Of a stretch of DNA of 51,981 bases, positions 25,920 to 34,918 are shown one piece after another (the first letter of the stretch is position 1; every line of letters starts with the position of its first letter). Both the position numbers and the translations under genes were made by a program. Source of the stretch: Pelagicoccus sp. (GTDB lineage Bacteria; Verrucomicrobiota; Verrucomicrobiia; Opitutales; Opitutaceae); the NCBI GenBank assembly GCA_028284635.1, contig JANQRJ010000065.1, positions 1 to 51,981 of the forward strand, in the 5' to 3' direction. The notes beneath the pieces were generated by a model that saw only the letters and a program-made list of their open reading frames with translations, was not told where the DNA came from and made no database searches.

Positions 25920-27107
25920 ATGTCGGACGAAGCTCCAAGCCCATCTCCTAAGCTGGATTCTGTCATCCCCTATGCTCGACAGTGTATTGACGAAACGGAT
26001 ATCCAAGCCGTCGTTTCCGCCCTTCGCTCCGACTACGTAACTCAAGGCCCGCGCATCGTCGCCTTCGAAGACGGCCTGCGCGAAGCTACCGGCGCTCGCT
26101 ATGCCGTAGCTGTTTCCAGCGGAACCGCAGCCCTTCATCTGAGCTGCCTCGGCCTCGATTTGCGTGAAAGCCACTTTGGCGTCTTGCCTGCCATCACCTT
26201 CGCCTCCACCGCGAACTGCCTGCGCCACTCCGGTTCCGATGTTGCGTTTTGCGATGTCGATCCCCGTAGCGGTTTAGCGACAGTCGATGCCTTTCGGACC
26301 GCTATCGAGTCTTTCGTCGGCCCGCAGGAGCTTGGCGCCCTCTTGCCCGTTTCCTTCTCCGGAGCCGTTCCCGATCTCGAAGCCATTGCTCGGCTGGCCG
26401 CGGAAAAAGGCGCCTACGTGATCGAAGACGCTGCTCACAGCATGGCTGCCACCTATCGGACTTCCGATGGTTCGACGAGCCGAAGCGCCTCTTGCAGCCA
26501 CAGCGATGCCGCAATTCTCAGCTTCCATCCCGTGAAGCATGTCTGCGCAGGGGAGGGCGGCGCCGTGCTGACCAACGATGAGACCCTTGCCCGCCGCTTG
26601 CGCCGCTTGCGTTCGCACGGCATCGAAAAGGGCGAGGCCTGGACCTACAATCAGATCGAGCTCGGCTACCACTACCGCCTCACCGAACTGCAAGCCGCCT
26701 TGGGGGCCAGTCAGCTCGAGAAACTCGATGGATTCGTGGACCGCCGCAGAGTCTTGGCCGCTCGCTACGCTGCGGCATTCGAGCAGGAACCTTTTCGTTC
26801 CCGTATTCGGATGTCGAATAGAGACGAAGGCTCGTCCTGGCATCTGTTCGTCATCCACTTCGCCGACGAAGGCGAACGACGAGCGGCCTACGATTTCCTG
26901 CATGCCCGCAATATTCGGGCGCAGGTCCACTACATGCCGGTGTATCGACACGATTACTACAGAAAGGTAGGTCATGCTTCGCTCCCGGGAGCGGAAGCGT
27001 TTTACCGAACCTGTCTGAGTTTGCCCTTGTATCCAAAACTCGAAGACGAACAGCAGGATCGCGTGATAGCCGCTCTCGAAGCCTTTTTGGAGCGCCGCGA
27101 ACAGTGA
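25920..27107 (+). CDS. pseC: PseC-like UDP-sugar aminotransferase
   Basis: A DegT/DnrJ/EryC1-family PLP enzyme of 395 residues. It would transfer an amino group to C4 of UDP-2-acetamido-2,6-dideoxy-beta-L-arabino-hexos-4-ulose in pseudaminic acid synthesis. Visible: IPYARQCIDETDI and the TQGPRIVAFED start typical of PseC, a substrate-binding region SSGTAALHL, the PLP aspartate in VIEDAAHSM and the Schiff-base lysine in SFHPVKHVCAGEGG. The start at 25920 was chosen. The stop overlaps the pseG start by 4 bp. Assignment to PseC rather than another aminotransferase rests on its neighbours. Confidence 0.88.
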   Translation: MSDEAPSPSPKLDSVIPYARQCIDETDIQAVVSALRSDYVTQGPRIVAFEDGLREATGARYAVAVSSGTAALHLSCLGLDLRESHFGVLPAITFASTANCLRHSGSDVAFCDVDPRSGLATVDAFRTAIESFVGPQELGALLPVSFSGAVPDLEAIARLAAEKGAYVIEDAAHSMAATYRTSDGSTSRSASCSHSDAAILSFHPVKHVCAGEGGAVLTNDETLARRLRRLRSHGIEKGEAWTYNQIELGYHYRLTELQAALGASQLEKLDGFVDRRRVLAARYAAAFEQEPFRSRIRMSNRDEGSSWHLFVIHFADEGERRAAYDFLHARNIRAQVHYMPVYRHDYYRKVGHASLPGAEAFYRTCLSLPLYPKLEDEQQDRVIAALEAFLERREQ

Positions 27108-28087
27108 GGTCGCAGCGCATCGTCTTCAAGTGCCAGTTTGGCGGAAGGGAAGGCTGGGGCCACCTGATGCGCTGTTCCGCCCTGGCCGCGGAGTTCCGCA
27201 GCCAAGGCTGGCAAACGTCGCTGTGGAGCGCCAGTCCCCTTGATCTTCTGCCGCCTTTCGTTCGCCAGGATTTCGAAACCGTCGCTGCCCAACCTCCCGC
27301 TAAAAGCGAGCTCCTGGTCGTCGACGAGATGTACTCCAGCGACGATACGCTAGCCGAACATGTCGCCGCTTGGAGAAGGCAAGGCGGTCTCGGACCGACG
27401 GTCGGGATCGACGATATGCAAGTCCGTTCCATGTCGGCCTTCGACGTGGTGGTAAACGCCGAACTCGGGCTCGAAACCGCGTCTTACCAAGCAAGCCAAG
27501 TTCTTCTCGGAGAACGCTTCGCTCTGCTGCGGCCAGGTTTCTCGCGTCCTGCTTGCCTGGAGCCTTGGCCATTGCCTGAGAGCGTTGTCTCCGTGCTGGT
27601 GATGCTCGGCGGCACGGACGCCTTTGGCTGTTCCGAGAAGGCCTTGCGAGCCTTATTCCAATGGGGCGCGACTCGCGTGGCTCCGGTATTGGTCCTCGCC
27701 GAAGGCTCGCCAAATCGTAATAAGACATTGGATACATTAGCCCGATTCTCTCGCCATAGGCTCCTCTCGAACCAAGACGCCTCCCAACTCGCCGCTTGGA
27801 TGCGACGCTGCTCCTTCGCCATTCTCGCCTGCGGCTCCTCGGTCTACGAAGCCGCCGCCATGCAGCTTCCCTTTCTTGGCCTCTGCTTGGTCGACAACCA
27901 GCGAGCGACCGCTCGCAAGTTGCAAGCCCTCTGGAACCTCCCAGTCATCGACTGCGAGAGTCGTCCCATCGTCGCCAATGAACTTCAACCGGCCCTCGAC
28001 ACTCTCTCCGTCTGGCCCAAATCCGCGTATTCGAACGTGGACGCTGCCGGCCCCCGCCGCATCCTAGAAGCTCTCCTCCAAGCTTGA
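27104..28087 (+). CDS. pseG: PseG-like UDP-sugar hydrolase
   Basis: 327 residues. It would remove UDP from UDP-2,4-diacetamido-2,4,6-trideoxy-beta-L-altropyranose. The glycosyltransferase-B-like fold begins with GWGHLMRCSALAAEF (GxGHxxR), then VVDEMY and GIDDM, and later VMLGGTDAFG and CGSSVYEAAAMQLP. The GTG start at 27104 overlaps the pseC stop. A 40-bp palindrome lies 4 bp after its stop. pseH (acetyltransferase) is not in the window, although it is needed between PseC and PseG. Confidence 0.87.
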   Translation: MRSQRIVFKCQFGGREGWGHLMRCSALAAEFRSQGWQTSLWSASPLDLLPPFVRQDFETVAAQPPAKSELLVVDEMYSSDDTLAEHVAAWRRQGGLGPTVGIDDMQVRSMSAFDVVVNAELGLETASYQASQVLLGERFALLRPGFSRPACLEPWPLPESVVSVLVMLGGTDAFGCSEKALRALFQWGATRVAPVLVLAEGSPNRNKTLDTLARFSRHRLLSNQDASQLAAWMRRCSFAILACGSSVYEAAAMQLPFLGLCLVDNQRATARKLQALWNLPVIDCESRPIVANELQPALDTLSVWPKSAYSNVDAAGPRRILEALLQA

Positions 28088-28091
28088 AGAT

Positions 28092-28131
28092 CGAGACATG
28101 AAATTTGCAACGTTGCAAATTTCATGTCTCG
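28092..28131. repeat. 40-bp perfect palindrome, left copy
   Basis: Perfectly self-complementary around the axis 28111/28112; the core is atttgcaacgttgcaaat. The same 40-bp palindrome recurs at 29032-29071 with a few changes. Together they bracket the PaaX-like gene. It lies between the convergent pseG and PaaX-like stop codons. Confidence 0.8.
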
Positions 28132-28208
28132 CCAACACTCGGCGCTCACGAACGTGGCTACGCTTGAAGATCGGGCTCATTCAACACCCTCCTCCGAAGG
28201 GATCTTGT

Positions 28209-28979
28209 TCAGGCATGGCTGCCGATTTTCGCGTAGGCTTGGCAGCGATTTTCCCAGGCTCGCTTGCCTTGGTAGTTCTTGGGCAGAAGGGCTTCTGGGA
28301 GAAAGGGATCGACCTTGAAGGCGGCCCGCCAGAGGGCGGTTTCCATTTGCACCCAATGGGCGAAGTCTTCCGACTCGAGTTTGGGCGGCGGTTTGGCCTT
28401 GAGGAAGTCGATCAGAGCGCGGTGCCTGAGGTTGATTTCCTTGAAGTTCCAGGCCTCCTTTACCAAGTCTGAATCGGAGCTTCGGCCAAAGGAGCGACCT
28501 TCGATGAAGGAGATTGCCTTGGGGTTGATTTTCAGGCTTCCGATTTCGGCGATCCAAGTCTCTTCGAAGCGAGGGACGATCCTGACGCTGCCTTGGAGGT
28601 GACCGAATCTTCGCCGCTCGAGCCACAAGTTGAGCTGTCGGCGCAGGGAGCGTTTATTTGCTGGCAGGTCAAAGACTATGAACCGCCACTCGCCGTCCCA
28701 TTTCCGAGCCCAAGCGGCGATGGGGTCGATGTCGTCCGTCGCGGCTGATTTTCCGATGGCGGTGAGTTTCAGAACCCACTTTCCCGATTCCCGGGAGTCG
28801 TCCCAGACGATCCAGCCTTCGTCCTTCATGCGGCCGAGCTGCCGTCTGAAATGGGCGTATTCGGACCAGCCTCCGACTTCGTAAAAGCCTCTGGGCGGGC
28901 AGAGGCAGTTTCCGAGCGTGTCGATCCCGATCGCCAACATGGCGTCGAGCAGCATTTGCGATTTTCGTCCGAGACGCAT
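28209..28979 (-). CDS. PaaX-family-like transcriptional regulator
   Basis: 256 residues in the PaaX three-part layout: a winged helix (about 1-75, SEYAHFRRQLGRMKDEGWIVW), a Cas2-like ferredoxin fold (about 95-160, WDGEWRFIVFDLP and QGSVRIVP) and a helical C-terminus (LPEALLPKNYQGK). PaaX of E. coli represses phenylacetate degradation in response to phenylacetyl-CoA; no such genes are here. It is bracketed by two copies of a 40-bp palindrome, one 52 bp upstream of its start, a likely operator. It sits downstream of a GH63-like gene in the pse region. A cassette-like origin is possible. Confidence 0.75.
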   Translation of the reverse strand: MRLGRKSQMLLDAMLAIGIDTLGNCLCPPRGFYEVGGWSEYAHFRRQLGRMKDEGWIVWDDSRESGKWVLKLTAIGKSAATDDIDPIAAWARKWDGEWRFIVFDLPANKRSLRRQLNLWLERRRFGHLQGSVRIVPRFEETWIAEIGSLKINPKAISFIEGRSFGRSSDSDLVKEAWNFKEINLRHRALIDFLKAKPPPKLESEDFAHWVQMETALWRAAFKVDPFLPEALLPKNYQGKRAWENRCQAYAKIGSHA

Positions 28980-29031
28980 GGAGCTAGATGGAGCCGATCA
29001 TTGCCGCTTGCGTGTCCGCGTCAATTCTTTG

Positions 29032-29071
29032 CGAGACATGGAATTTGTAACGTTGCAAATTCCATGTCTCG
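29032..29071. repeat. 40-bp palindrome, right copy
   Basis: Self-complementary around 29051/29052 with one mismatched pair; near-identical to 28092-28131. It lies between the stop of the GH63-like gene and the start of the PaaX-like gene, in promoter position for the latter. Confidence 0.8.
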
Positions 29072-29109
29072 TCAGATGTGGGGCTGGGAGGCTTAAGGAG
29101 GGGGGGCGT

Positions 29110-30801
29110 TTACAGGTACTCGTGGGCGAGGACGAGGAAGACGCTGCTGGTCCAGGTGTAGGCCAGATCGCGGAGGCCTTGGCCGGTCTGGGCGTCGAAG
29201 TTTTCGGCCATGCCGTGCTCCTTGACCATCTGGCAGAAGCTGCGGGCTATCTTCCTGGAGAGTTCTTTCTCTCCGCAGCGTTGCAGGCCTTCTACGATGA
29301 TCATGGTGGAGGGGGCCCATATCGGGCCTCTCCAGTAGCCGTCGCTGACGTAGTAGGGGCTGGCGGGACTTTCTGTGGCTGGGCCGTGTGGGGTGATGAG
29401 GAAATCGGGCTTGGAGAGTTGGGCGACGAGAGTTTCGCGAATCTGTCTTGGGAGTCGGTCCCCGAGGATCAGAGGCAGGTAGAGAAAGAGCGTCTGGCTG
29501 TAGGGAATGGTGGAGCCGTCGTTTCGCTTGGCTTGCAGGCTCTCGCCAGTCCAGAAGTGGGAGAGGAACGCCTCGGCGAGGGCGTCGGCTCGCTTCTTCC
29601 AGTGGGCGGCCTTGTCGGGTTGGCCGAGCTGGGAGCCGAGTTCGCTGAGCGTGTCCATCTGCAAGACGAGGAAGGCGCTCAGGTCTGGGGACTCCACGGG
29701 GGCTCCGGAATGGAAGATGGTGCAGTTGTCCCATCCGCTGTCGTTGCCGTGGTTGTATTGCGGGATGCCGTTTTGGTTGTAGTCCCGGCGGGCGAACCAC
29801 CAGTCGGTCCAGTGGCTGAGGGCGTGGAAGGCCTGTCGCTTTCGCTCGGTGGAGAAGTTTGTCCGCGCCATCATCCAGGCGAAGATCCAACCGTGCACGG
29901 GCGGCTTGCTGAAGCTCCAGGTGTGGTCGATGTGATTGACGTGGTCGGGGAGCGCTCCGTGTTCGTTTTGGTAATCGAACATGAAGATGAATTGGTCCCA
30001 TGCCATGTCGGGGTTGGTTTTTGCCAAGGCCATGGCGTTGAAGCAGTGGTCCCAGCTCCAGACGTTCGTCATGTGGTTCTTGGACATGTACATGGCGGGT
30101 CGCTTGACGTTTTCTCGCGGCGCGACGACGGTCGCCCAGTTGACGTAGCTGGCCAGTGTCCGCGTGGCGTCGAATTCCTCGGGCGTGGGGAGGGTGGTAT
30201 CCAGCCATTGGGAGAACGAGGCTTTCGCGTTCTTCTTGGCTTTTTCATAGGCAACGGTGGAGAGGTCGTCTGCCTCTTGGATGAATTCGTGGATAGCGCC
30301 CTCTGCGGTGGCGTTGCGGTCAGGCAGGAAGGTGAAGGCGAGTTTTGGGCATCGCATCGCTTCCCATGCGATGCTTGCTTTGGCGGCGCCGTGGGCGAGG
30401 GCCAGGCGTAGCTTGGTTTTCTGTTCCGCGGCGTTGACTTCCCATAGGCGGTCTTCGATTTGCAGGGCGTTGTTGTAGGAGCCTGGCTTGGGCATCGTCA
30501 GCCGCAGGCCGATGCCTTCGGTCTTGAACGCTATGGTGTTGGGGTCGGAGAAGGCGAATTCGGCGTGGCCGGAATCGGTTTCGAGACGGAGCGCGGCGGG
30601 GTTGGCTATTTCGCGGTGGGCGATGGTGGTGCCTTGGGGATCGATGGCTTCGATTTTGAAGAGCTCGCGCTTGTGGGGATAGGGATTGACGATCCGCAGG
30701 TAGAGGCCGGGTTCCGCTTTCGAGAGGTGGTCCGGGTGTGACAGGGTCAGGTAGGAACCGAAGCGGCTGAATGGTATTTGGCTGACGTCGAAGCTCGTCA
30801 T
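29110..30801 (-). CDS. GH63-like glycoside hydrolase (MGH/trehalase fold)
   Basis: 563 residues without a signal peptide. The N-terminal beta domain (about 1-190) precedes an (alpha/alpha)6 barrel with WSWDHCFNAMAL, ALPDHVNHIDHTWSF, NGNDSGWDN-like NHGNDSGWDNCT, SPDLSAFL, YWRGPIWAPS and ENFDAQTGQG. These are typical of the GH63/GH37 barrel that includes alpha-glucosidases and mannosylglycerate hydrolases. The substrate cannot be read from sequence. It lies 51 bp after pseI on the same strand and may be cotranscribed with pseB-pseI. A 497-codon open frame on the opposite strand is a shadow. Confidence 0.8.
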   Translation of the reverse strand: MTSFDVSQIPFSRFGSYLTLSHPDHLSKAEPGLYLRIVNPYPHKRELFKIEAIDPQGTTIAHREIANPAALRLETDSGHAEFAFSDPNTIAFKTEGIGLRLTMPKPGSYNNALQIEDRLWEVNAAEQKTKLRLALAHGAAKASIAWEAMRCPKLAFTFLPDRNATAEGAIHEFIQEADDLSTVAYEKAKKNAKASFSQWLDTTLPTPEEFDATRTLASYVNWATVVAPRENVKRPAMYMSKNHMTNVWSWDHCFNAMALAKTNPDMAWDQFIFMFDYQNEHGALPDHVNHIDHTWSFSKPPVHGWIFAWMMARTNFSTERKRQAFHALSHWTDWWFARRDYNQNGIPQYNHGNDSGWDNCTIFHSGAPVESPDLSAFLVLQMDTLSELGSQLGQPDKAAHWKKRADALAEAFLSHFWTGESLQAKRNDGSTIPYSQTLFLYLPLILGDRLPRQIRETLVAQLSKPDFLITPHGPATESPASPYYVSDGYWRGPIWAPSTMIIVEGLQRCGEKELSRKIARSFCQMVKEHGMAENFDAQTGQGLRDLAYTWTSSVFLVLAHEYL

Positions 30802-30852
30802 GTCTTTTGGGAAAAGGGTGTCGGAGACGGCTGGCTCTTGCAGAAGCGGGTG

Positions 30853-31887
30853 CTATTGCAAGTCGGATAGCGTCAATGGGGTTGCGAAGGGGATGTCGCG
30901 GGCGGCTTTCTGGCCAAGGAGAGTTTTCCAGCGCTTAGGGGCGAGGCCGAGGCTGGGACGGACGATGCGGAGGTTATCGGAGGTGAATGCCTCGCCTGCC
31001 TTTATGTCGCGGGCGGCGTAGATGGAGCGGCGGAAGTGGGTTTGCTTGGCGTCTTGGGCGCTGGGGCCGATGGCTGGGGAGCCGAGGGCGGCGTGGACTT
31101 GGCGGCTTTGCTGGACGAGGCTGGCGAGTTCGTGGGGCTCGAGGGAAAAGCCGGAATCGATCGTACCGCCGGAACGGTCATGGGTGAGGTGCTTTTCTAT
31201 GAGCCGGGCTCCGAGCGTTGTGGCGGCTAGGGCGACGGCGTTGTCGAGGCTGTGGTCGGAGAGGCCGAAGGGGCAGTCGAAGGTTTCGCCGAGCGCGGGC
31301 ATGGAGCGGAGGTTGAAGCCGGAGGGTTGGCTGGGGTAGGCGGAGACGCACTTGAGCAGGATTATGGGTCCGGCGCCGTTGTTCCGCAAAATGGATACGG
31401 CCTCGGCGATTTCGGCCTGACTGGCCATGCCGGTGCTGAGGATAATGGGCTTGCGGGTTTGAGCGACACGTTCGAGGAGGGGGTGGTGGGTGAGCTCGAA
31501 GGAGGAGATCTTGTGAAGCGGGGGGCGAACGGCTTTCTCTAGGAAATCGACCGCAGCTTCGTCGAAGGGCGTACTGAAGATCTCGATACCGAGCTCGCGA
31601 GCATGCCGAGCGAGGGGGGCGTGCCAGGAGTAGGGGGTGGCGGCTTCGGCGTAGAGGTCGTGCAGGCGTCGGCCTTGCCAGAGGCCGTCTTGCACGACGA
31701 ATTCGGGTCGATCGGAATCGAGAGTGAGAGTCTCGGGAGTGTAGGTTTGCAGTTTGACGGCATCGGCTCCGGCCTTGGCTGCGGCGTCGATGAGCTGTCT
31801 TGCGAGGTCTATGTCTTGGCGATGATTGCCAGAGAGCTCTGCTACGATGAGTGGCGGCTTGGTGGGATCGAGGATGCGGTCGATCAC
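30853..31887 (-). CDS. pseI: pseudaminic acid synthase
   Basis: 344 residues, NeuB family. It condenses the 2,4-diacetamido hexose with phosphoenolpyruvate to give pseudaminic acid. Visible: IVAELSGNHRQDIDLA, GADAVKLQTYTPETLT, FSTPFDEAAVDFLE, ILSTGMA, FGLSDHS, EKHLTHDRSGGTIDSGFSL and a C-terminal SAF (antifreeze-like) domain from about residue 285. The start is a GTG at 31887, with a pyrimidine-rich element 3 bp upstream in place of a Shine-Dalgarno. It follows pseB by 55 bp. Confidence 0.93.
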   Translation of the reverse strand: MIDRILDPTKPPLIVAELSGNHRQDIDLARQLIDAAAKAGADAVKLQTYTPETLTLDSDRPEFVVQDGLWQGRRLHDLYAEAATPYSWHAPLARHARELGIEIFSTPFDEAAVDFLEKAVRPPLHKISSFELTHHPLLERVAQTRKPIILSTGMASQAEIAEAVSILRNNGAGPIILLKCVSAYPSQPSGFNLRSMPALGETFDCPFGLSDHSLDNAVALAATTLGARLIEKHLTHDRSGGTIDSGFSLEPHELASLVQQSRQVHAALGSPAIGPSAQDAKQTHFRRSIYAARDIKAGEAFTSDNLRIVRPSLGLAPKRWKTLLGQKAARDIPFATPLTLSDLQ

Positions 31888-31890
31888 TGG

Positions 31891-31920
31891 AGCGAAGAGT
31901 TAGGAATGAAGAGCGAAGAA
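31891..31920 (-). repeat. pyrimidine-rich element before pseI
   Basis: Read on the mRNA strand it begins TTCTTCGCTCTTCATTC and matches the element before coaX at 28 of 30 positions. It ends 3 nt before the pseI GTG. Confidence 0.65.
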
Positions 31921-31942
31921 GTTCGATTCGGATGAACTCGGG

Positions 31943-32941
31943 CTAGTCGAGGGTGTTGCTCTGGTAGCGTTTGACGAGGGCTTTGATGGCTGGGATGTCG
32001 AGCTGGTCGGGGTTGGTGTCGCTGGAGTAGCTGAAGCCTTCCGGGCAGCGTTTTCCTCGATGCTTGCTTTTGCCTTTGTAGTCCCAGTAGGGCTGGCTGG
32101 GATGGATGATGAAGCGGTCGGCGAGCTCGACGGTCTGGGAGGCTTCGTCGACAGGAACGAGGGCCTCGTGGAGCTTTTCGCCTGGTCTTAGGCCGATGAT
32201 CTCGATCTTGGCCTTGGGGGCGATGGCTTTCGCGAGGCTTTGGAGGGAGCAGGAGGGGATCTTGGGGATGAAGATCTCGCCGCCGATCATGCTTCCGACT
32301 GCGCTGAGGGCGAAGTTGACGCCGTGGCTGAGGGTGATGACGAAGCGAGTCATCTCTGGCTTCGTGAGAGTGAGGGTGCCGGTCTCGCGTTGCTTCAGGA
32401 AGAGGGGGATGACGGAGCCGCGGCTGCCGATGACGTTGCCGTAACGCGCCACGGAGAAGCGGGTGCCTTTCTTGCCGGAGTAGTTGTTGGCTGAAATGAA
32501 GACTTTGTCTGAACAGAGTTTGGTGGCGCCGTAGAGGTTGATGGGGTTGACGGCCTTGTCGGTGGAGAGCGCGACGACGCGCCGTACGCCGGTAGTTATG
32601 GCGGCATCGACGACGTTCATGGCGCCGTTGATGTTGGTCTTGATGAATTCGTGGGGGTTGTACTCGGCGGCTGGGACCTGCTTGAGGGCGGCGGCGTGGA
32701 TGACCACGTCGACGTCGGTCATGGCTCGCGCCAGGCGTTCCTTGTCGCGCACGTCGCCAATGAAGAAACGAAGCCTATCGCTTTTGAAGGCAGGATCGGA
32801 GGCCATCTCGGACTGCTTGAGTTCGTCTCGCGAGAGAATGATGACTTTGGCGGCCTGGTGTTTCTGTAGGAGTTCGAGCGTGCAGCGTTTGCCGAATGTG
32901 CCGGTTCCGCCGGTTATGAGGATCGTTTTACCTGCGAGCAT
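31943..32941 (-). CDS. pseB: UDP-GlcNAc 4,6-dehydratase (inverting)
   Basis: 332 residues, extended SDR family; first step of pseudaminic acid synthesis, dehydrating and C5-epimerising UDP-GlcNAc. Visible: NAD-binding GGTGTFGKRC, HAAALKQVPAAEYNP, STDKAVNPINLYGATKLCSDK (in place of YxxxK context) and GLRPGEKLHE. It heads the minus-strand run pseB-pseI-GH63-PaaX. The bases before the ATG (32942-32965) are again pyrimidine-rich on the mRNA strand. The 211-bp gap to the divergent regulator at 33153 holds both promoters; no clear box is seen. Confidence 0.94.
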   Translation of the reverse strand: MLAGKTILITGGTGTFGKRCTLELLQKHQAAKVIILSRDELKQSEMASDPAFKSDRLRFFIGDVRDKERLARAMTDVDVVIHAAALKQVPAAEYNPHEFIKTNINGAMNVVDAAITTGVRRVVALSTDKAVNPINLYGATKLCSDKVFISANNYSGKKGTRFSVARYGNVIGSRGSVIPLFLKQRETGTLTLTKPEMTRFVITLSHGVNFALSAVGSMIGGEIFIPKIPSCSLQSLAKAIAPKAKIEIIGLRPGEKLHEALVPVDEASQTVELADRFIIHPSQPYWDYKGKSKHRGKRCPEGFSYSSDTNPDQLDIPAIKALVKRYQSNTLD

Positions 32942-33152
32942 GAAGGAGGAGAGGAATTGTGAGAGAACCTAGGGTCCAAGCGGTGAGAAGCGGATTCGGA
33001 GAGTGAACTGCCTCAACTTTGATCCGGCTTTTACAATTTAGGCTTTCGTATTGGTTTCAATCTTCTTCTAAATTGCTACTCTTTATTTAGTTCAGCCGGT
33101 TTTCTGGCTGTTTCTCGCGCTTTCCCACAAACCTACGGCTGCTTCTCTAACT

Positions 33153-34688
33153 ATGACTTTGGAAAGAATTCTCATCCTGGATGATGAACTCGTTATTCGC
33201 AAAGCGCTGGAAGAGCAACTGCGTCGCAAACGTTTTTCCGTTTGCAGTGTCGAGACTTTGAAGGATGCGGAGAAGCATCTGGGCAAGGACGAGTTCGATT
33301 TGCTTTTCGTGGACGTGCACCTGCCAGACGGCAATGGGACCGAGCTTTTGGAGAGGGTCGCTAGTATGTCGAATCCTCCTTTGGTGGTCATCATGACTGG
33401 CTACGGTACGGTTGAGTCGGCGGTGAAGTGCATGCAGTCCGGGGCGTTCGACTATATCATCAAGCCGTTTTCCTCGTCCCAGATCGATGTGCTGGTCAAG
33501 AAGGCCCAGGACTATCGTCAGCTGGTCAAAGTGAACCAGTTCCTGGCCCACGAGACTTCCGATGCTGGCGAGCTGATTGGCAAGAGCAGCTACATGAACC
33601 AGCTGCGCGAAGTATTGCGCAAGGTCGCTCCGACCGAGGCGACGGTACTGATTTGCGGCGAAAACGGGACTGGCAAGGAATTGGTGGCCAACGAGCTCTA
33701 CCGGCACAGCGCTCGTCGCAACGCTCCGTTTATCCGGGTGAATTGCGCGGCGATTTCCGAGTCGCTGATCGAGAGCGAGTTTTTCGGCCATGAAAAAGGG
33801 GCCTATACTGGCGCGACGCAACGGCGCGAGGGTCGCTTCGAGTTGGCGGATGGAGGCACTATCCTGCTAGACGAGATCAGCGAGGTTTCCCCGAAGGTGC
33901 AGGCCAAGCTGCTGCGTGTGCTGCAGGAGCGCGAGTTCGAGCGAGTGGGAGGCAACAAGACCATCAAGGTCGACGTGCGCGTCATCGCGACGACCAACCG
34001 TAACTTGGCTCAAAGCGTGGAACGCGGCCTTTTTCGCCAGGACCTTTACTATCGGCTGAACGTCTTCCCTATCCATGTGCCGCCCTTGCGTGACCGGCAA
34101 GGGGATGTGGTGCTCCTTGCCAAGAGTTTCGTGCAGAAGGTCTCGCGCAAGCATGGCAAGAAGATCAAGGGCATCGATCCTTCTGCTGTCGAAGCCCTGC
34201 AACGGCATTCGTGGCCGGGCAATGTGCGAGAGCTGCAGAATACCGTCGAACGAGCTGTCATACTTACCGAAACGGGCCAGGCGGTTTCCGACAGTTCGCT
34301 TGGTCTGTTTGCGATGCCGACGAACGTCGCGGCTCCGATGGCGAGCCCGGTTTACCAGCAGGTGGAGGCGTCGATGCCCGCATATTCCGGGGGAGGCCAT
34401 TCTCCGGCAAGCGGCGGTGGGTTCGCTCCAGGCTATTTCGAGCCGCCGCAGACGTTTCCATCCGAACCAGTTGCTCCGCCAGTCGCTCAGCCCGTCTCGC
34501 CAGAGCCCCTGTCTGACAAGCCTTTGCCGCTCGAGGAGATCGAGAAGCAGCACATCCTTGCCACCTTGGAGTCGACCGAAGGAAATCGTACGCAGGCGGC
34601 CGAGCTTCTTGGCATCAGCATCCGCACTTTGCGCAACAAGATCTCAGCTTACCGTAGCGAGGGGGAATTCATCCCTGGTTCTGACTAG
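33153..34688 (+). CDS. NtrC-family sigma-54-dependent response regulator
   Basis: 511 residues: a receiver domain (1-120; acceptor Asp about 54 in LFVDVHLPDGNG), a sigma-54-interacting AAA+ domain (about 140-380) with Walker A GENGTGKE, sigma-54 loop GAYTGA (about 216-221) and a conserved VRELQNTVERAV end, a Pro/Ser-rich linker of about 80 residues, and a C-terminal Fis-type helix-turn-helix (GNRTQAAELLGISIRTLRNKI). Such proteins (FlgR/FleR/FlbD class) commonly activate mid-class flagellar genes; the motility context makes that role likely. No cognate kinase is adjacent. The YRSEGEFIPG tail is unconserved. Confidence 0.92.
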   Translation: MTLERILILDDELVIRKALEEQLRRKRFSVCSVETLKDAEKHLGKDEFDLLFVDVHLPDGNGTELLERVASMSNPPLVVIMTGYGTVESAVKCMQSGAFDYIIKPFSSSQIDVLVKKAQDYRQLVKVNQFLAHETSDAGELIGKSSYMNQLREVLRKVAPTEATVLICGENGTGKELVANELYRHSARRNAPFIRVNCAAISESLIESEFFGHEKGAYTGATQRREGRFELADGGTILLDEISEVSPKVQAKLLRVLQEREFERVGGNKTIKVDVRVIATTNRNLAQSVERGLFRQDLYYRLNVFPIHVPPLRDRQGDVVLLAKSFVQKVSRKHGKKIKGIDPSAVEALQRHSWPGNVRELQNTVERAVILTETGQAVSDSSLGLFAMPTNVAAPMASPVYQQVEASMPAYSGGGHSPASGGGFAPGYFEPPQTFPSEPVAPPVAQPVSPEPLSDKPLPLEEIEKQHILATLESTEGNRTQAAELLGISIRTLRNKISAYRSEGEFIPGSD

Positions 34689-34853
34689 CTAGGGGATTTC
34701 ACAGGTTGTAAGAAGGAAACTTGGGGTGCTCGTTTCCGGTATTTGCCCTGCGTAGAGCACGTAGACTAGCAGAACGTCAGGACCTTGGGCTTTGCGCCCG
34801 CGCAGCGTTGCGGGTTTACCTCAAAATTCACACACGCCTGCGGACATTCGTCC

Positions 34854-34880
34854 TAAACCTTTGTAGGGCGGGAACGATAT
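34854..34880 (+). promoter_or_regulatory. sigma-28-like promoter of cheX operon
   Basis: TAAA (34854-34857), a 15-nt spacer, then AACGATAT (34873-34880) compare with TAAA-N15-GCCGATAA at 9 of 12 positions. It lies 38 bp before the cheX ATG, the same distance as the fliD promoter from its start. Confidence 0.5.
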
Positions 34881-34918
34881 AAGGAGAGAGTTTCCAACGG
34901 AATTACCACCTTACTCCT

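Noticed and set aside
28918-30411. 497-codon open frame on the plus strand
   Set aside because: It is antisense to the GH63-like gene, whose protein has recognisable motifs; the frame is a GC-bias shadow.
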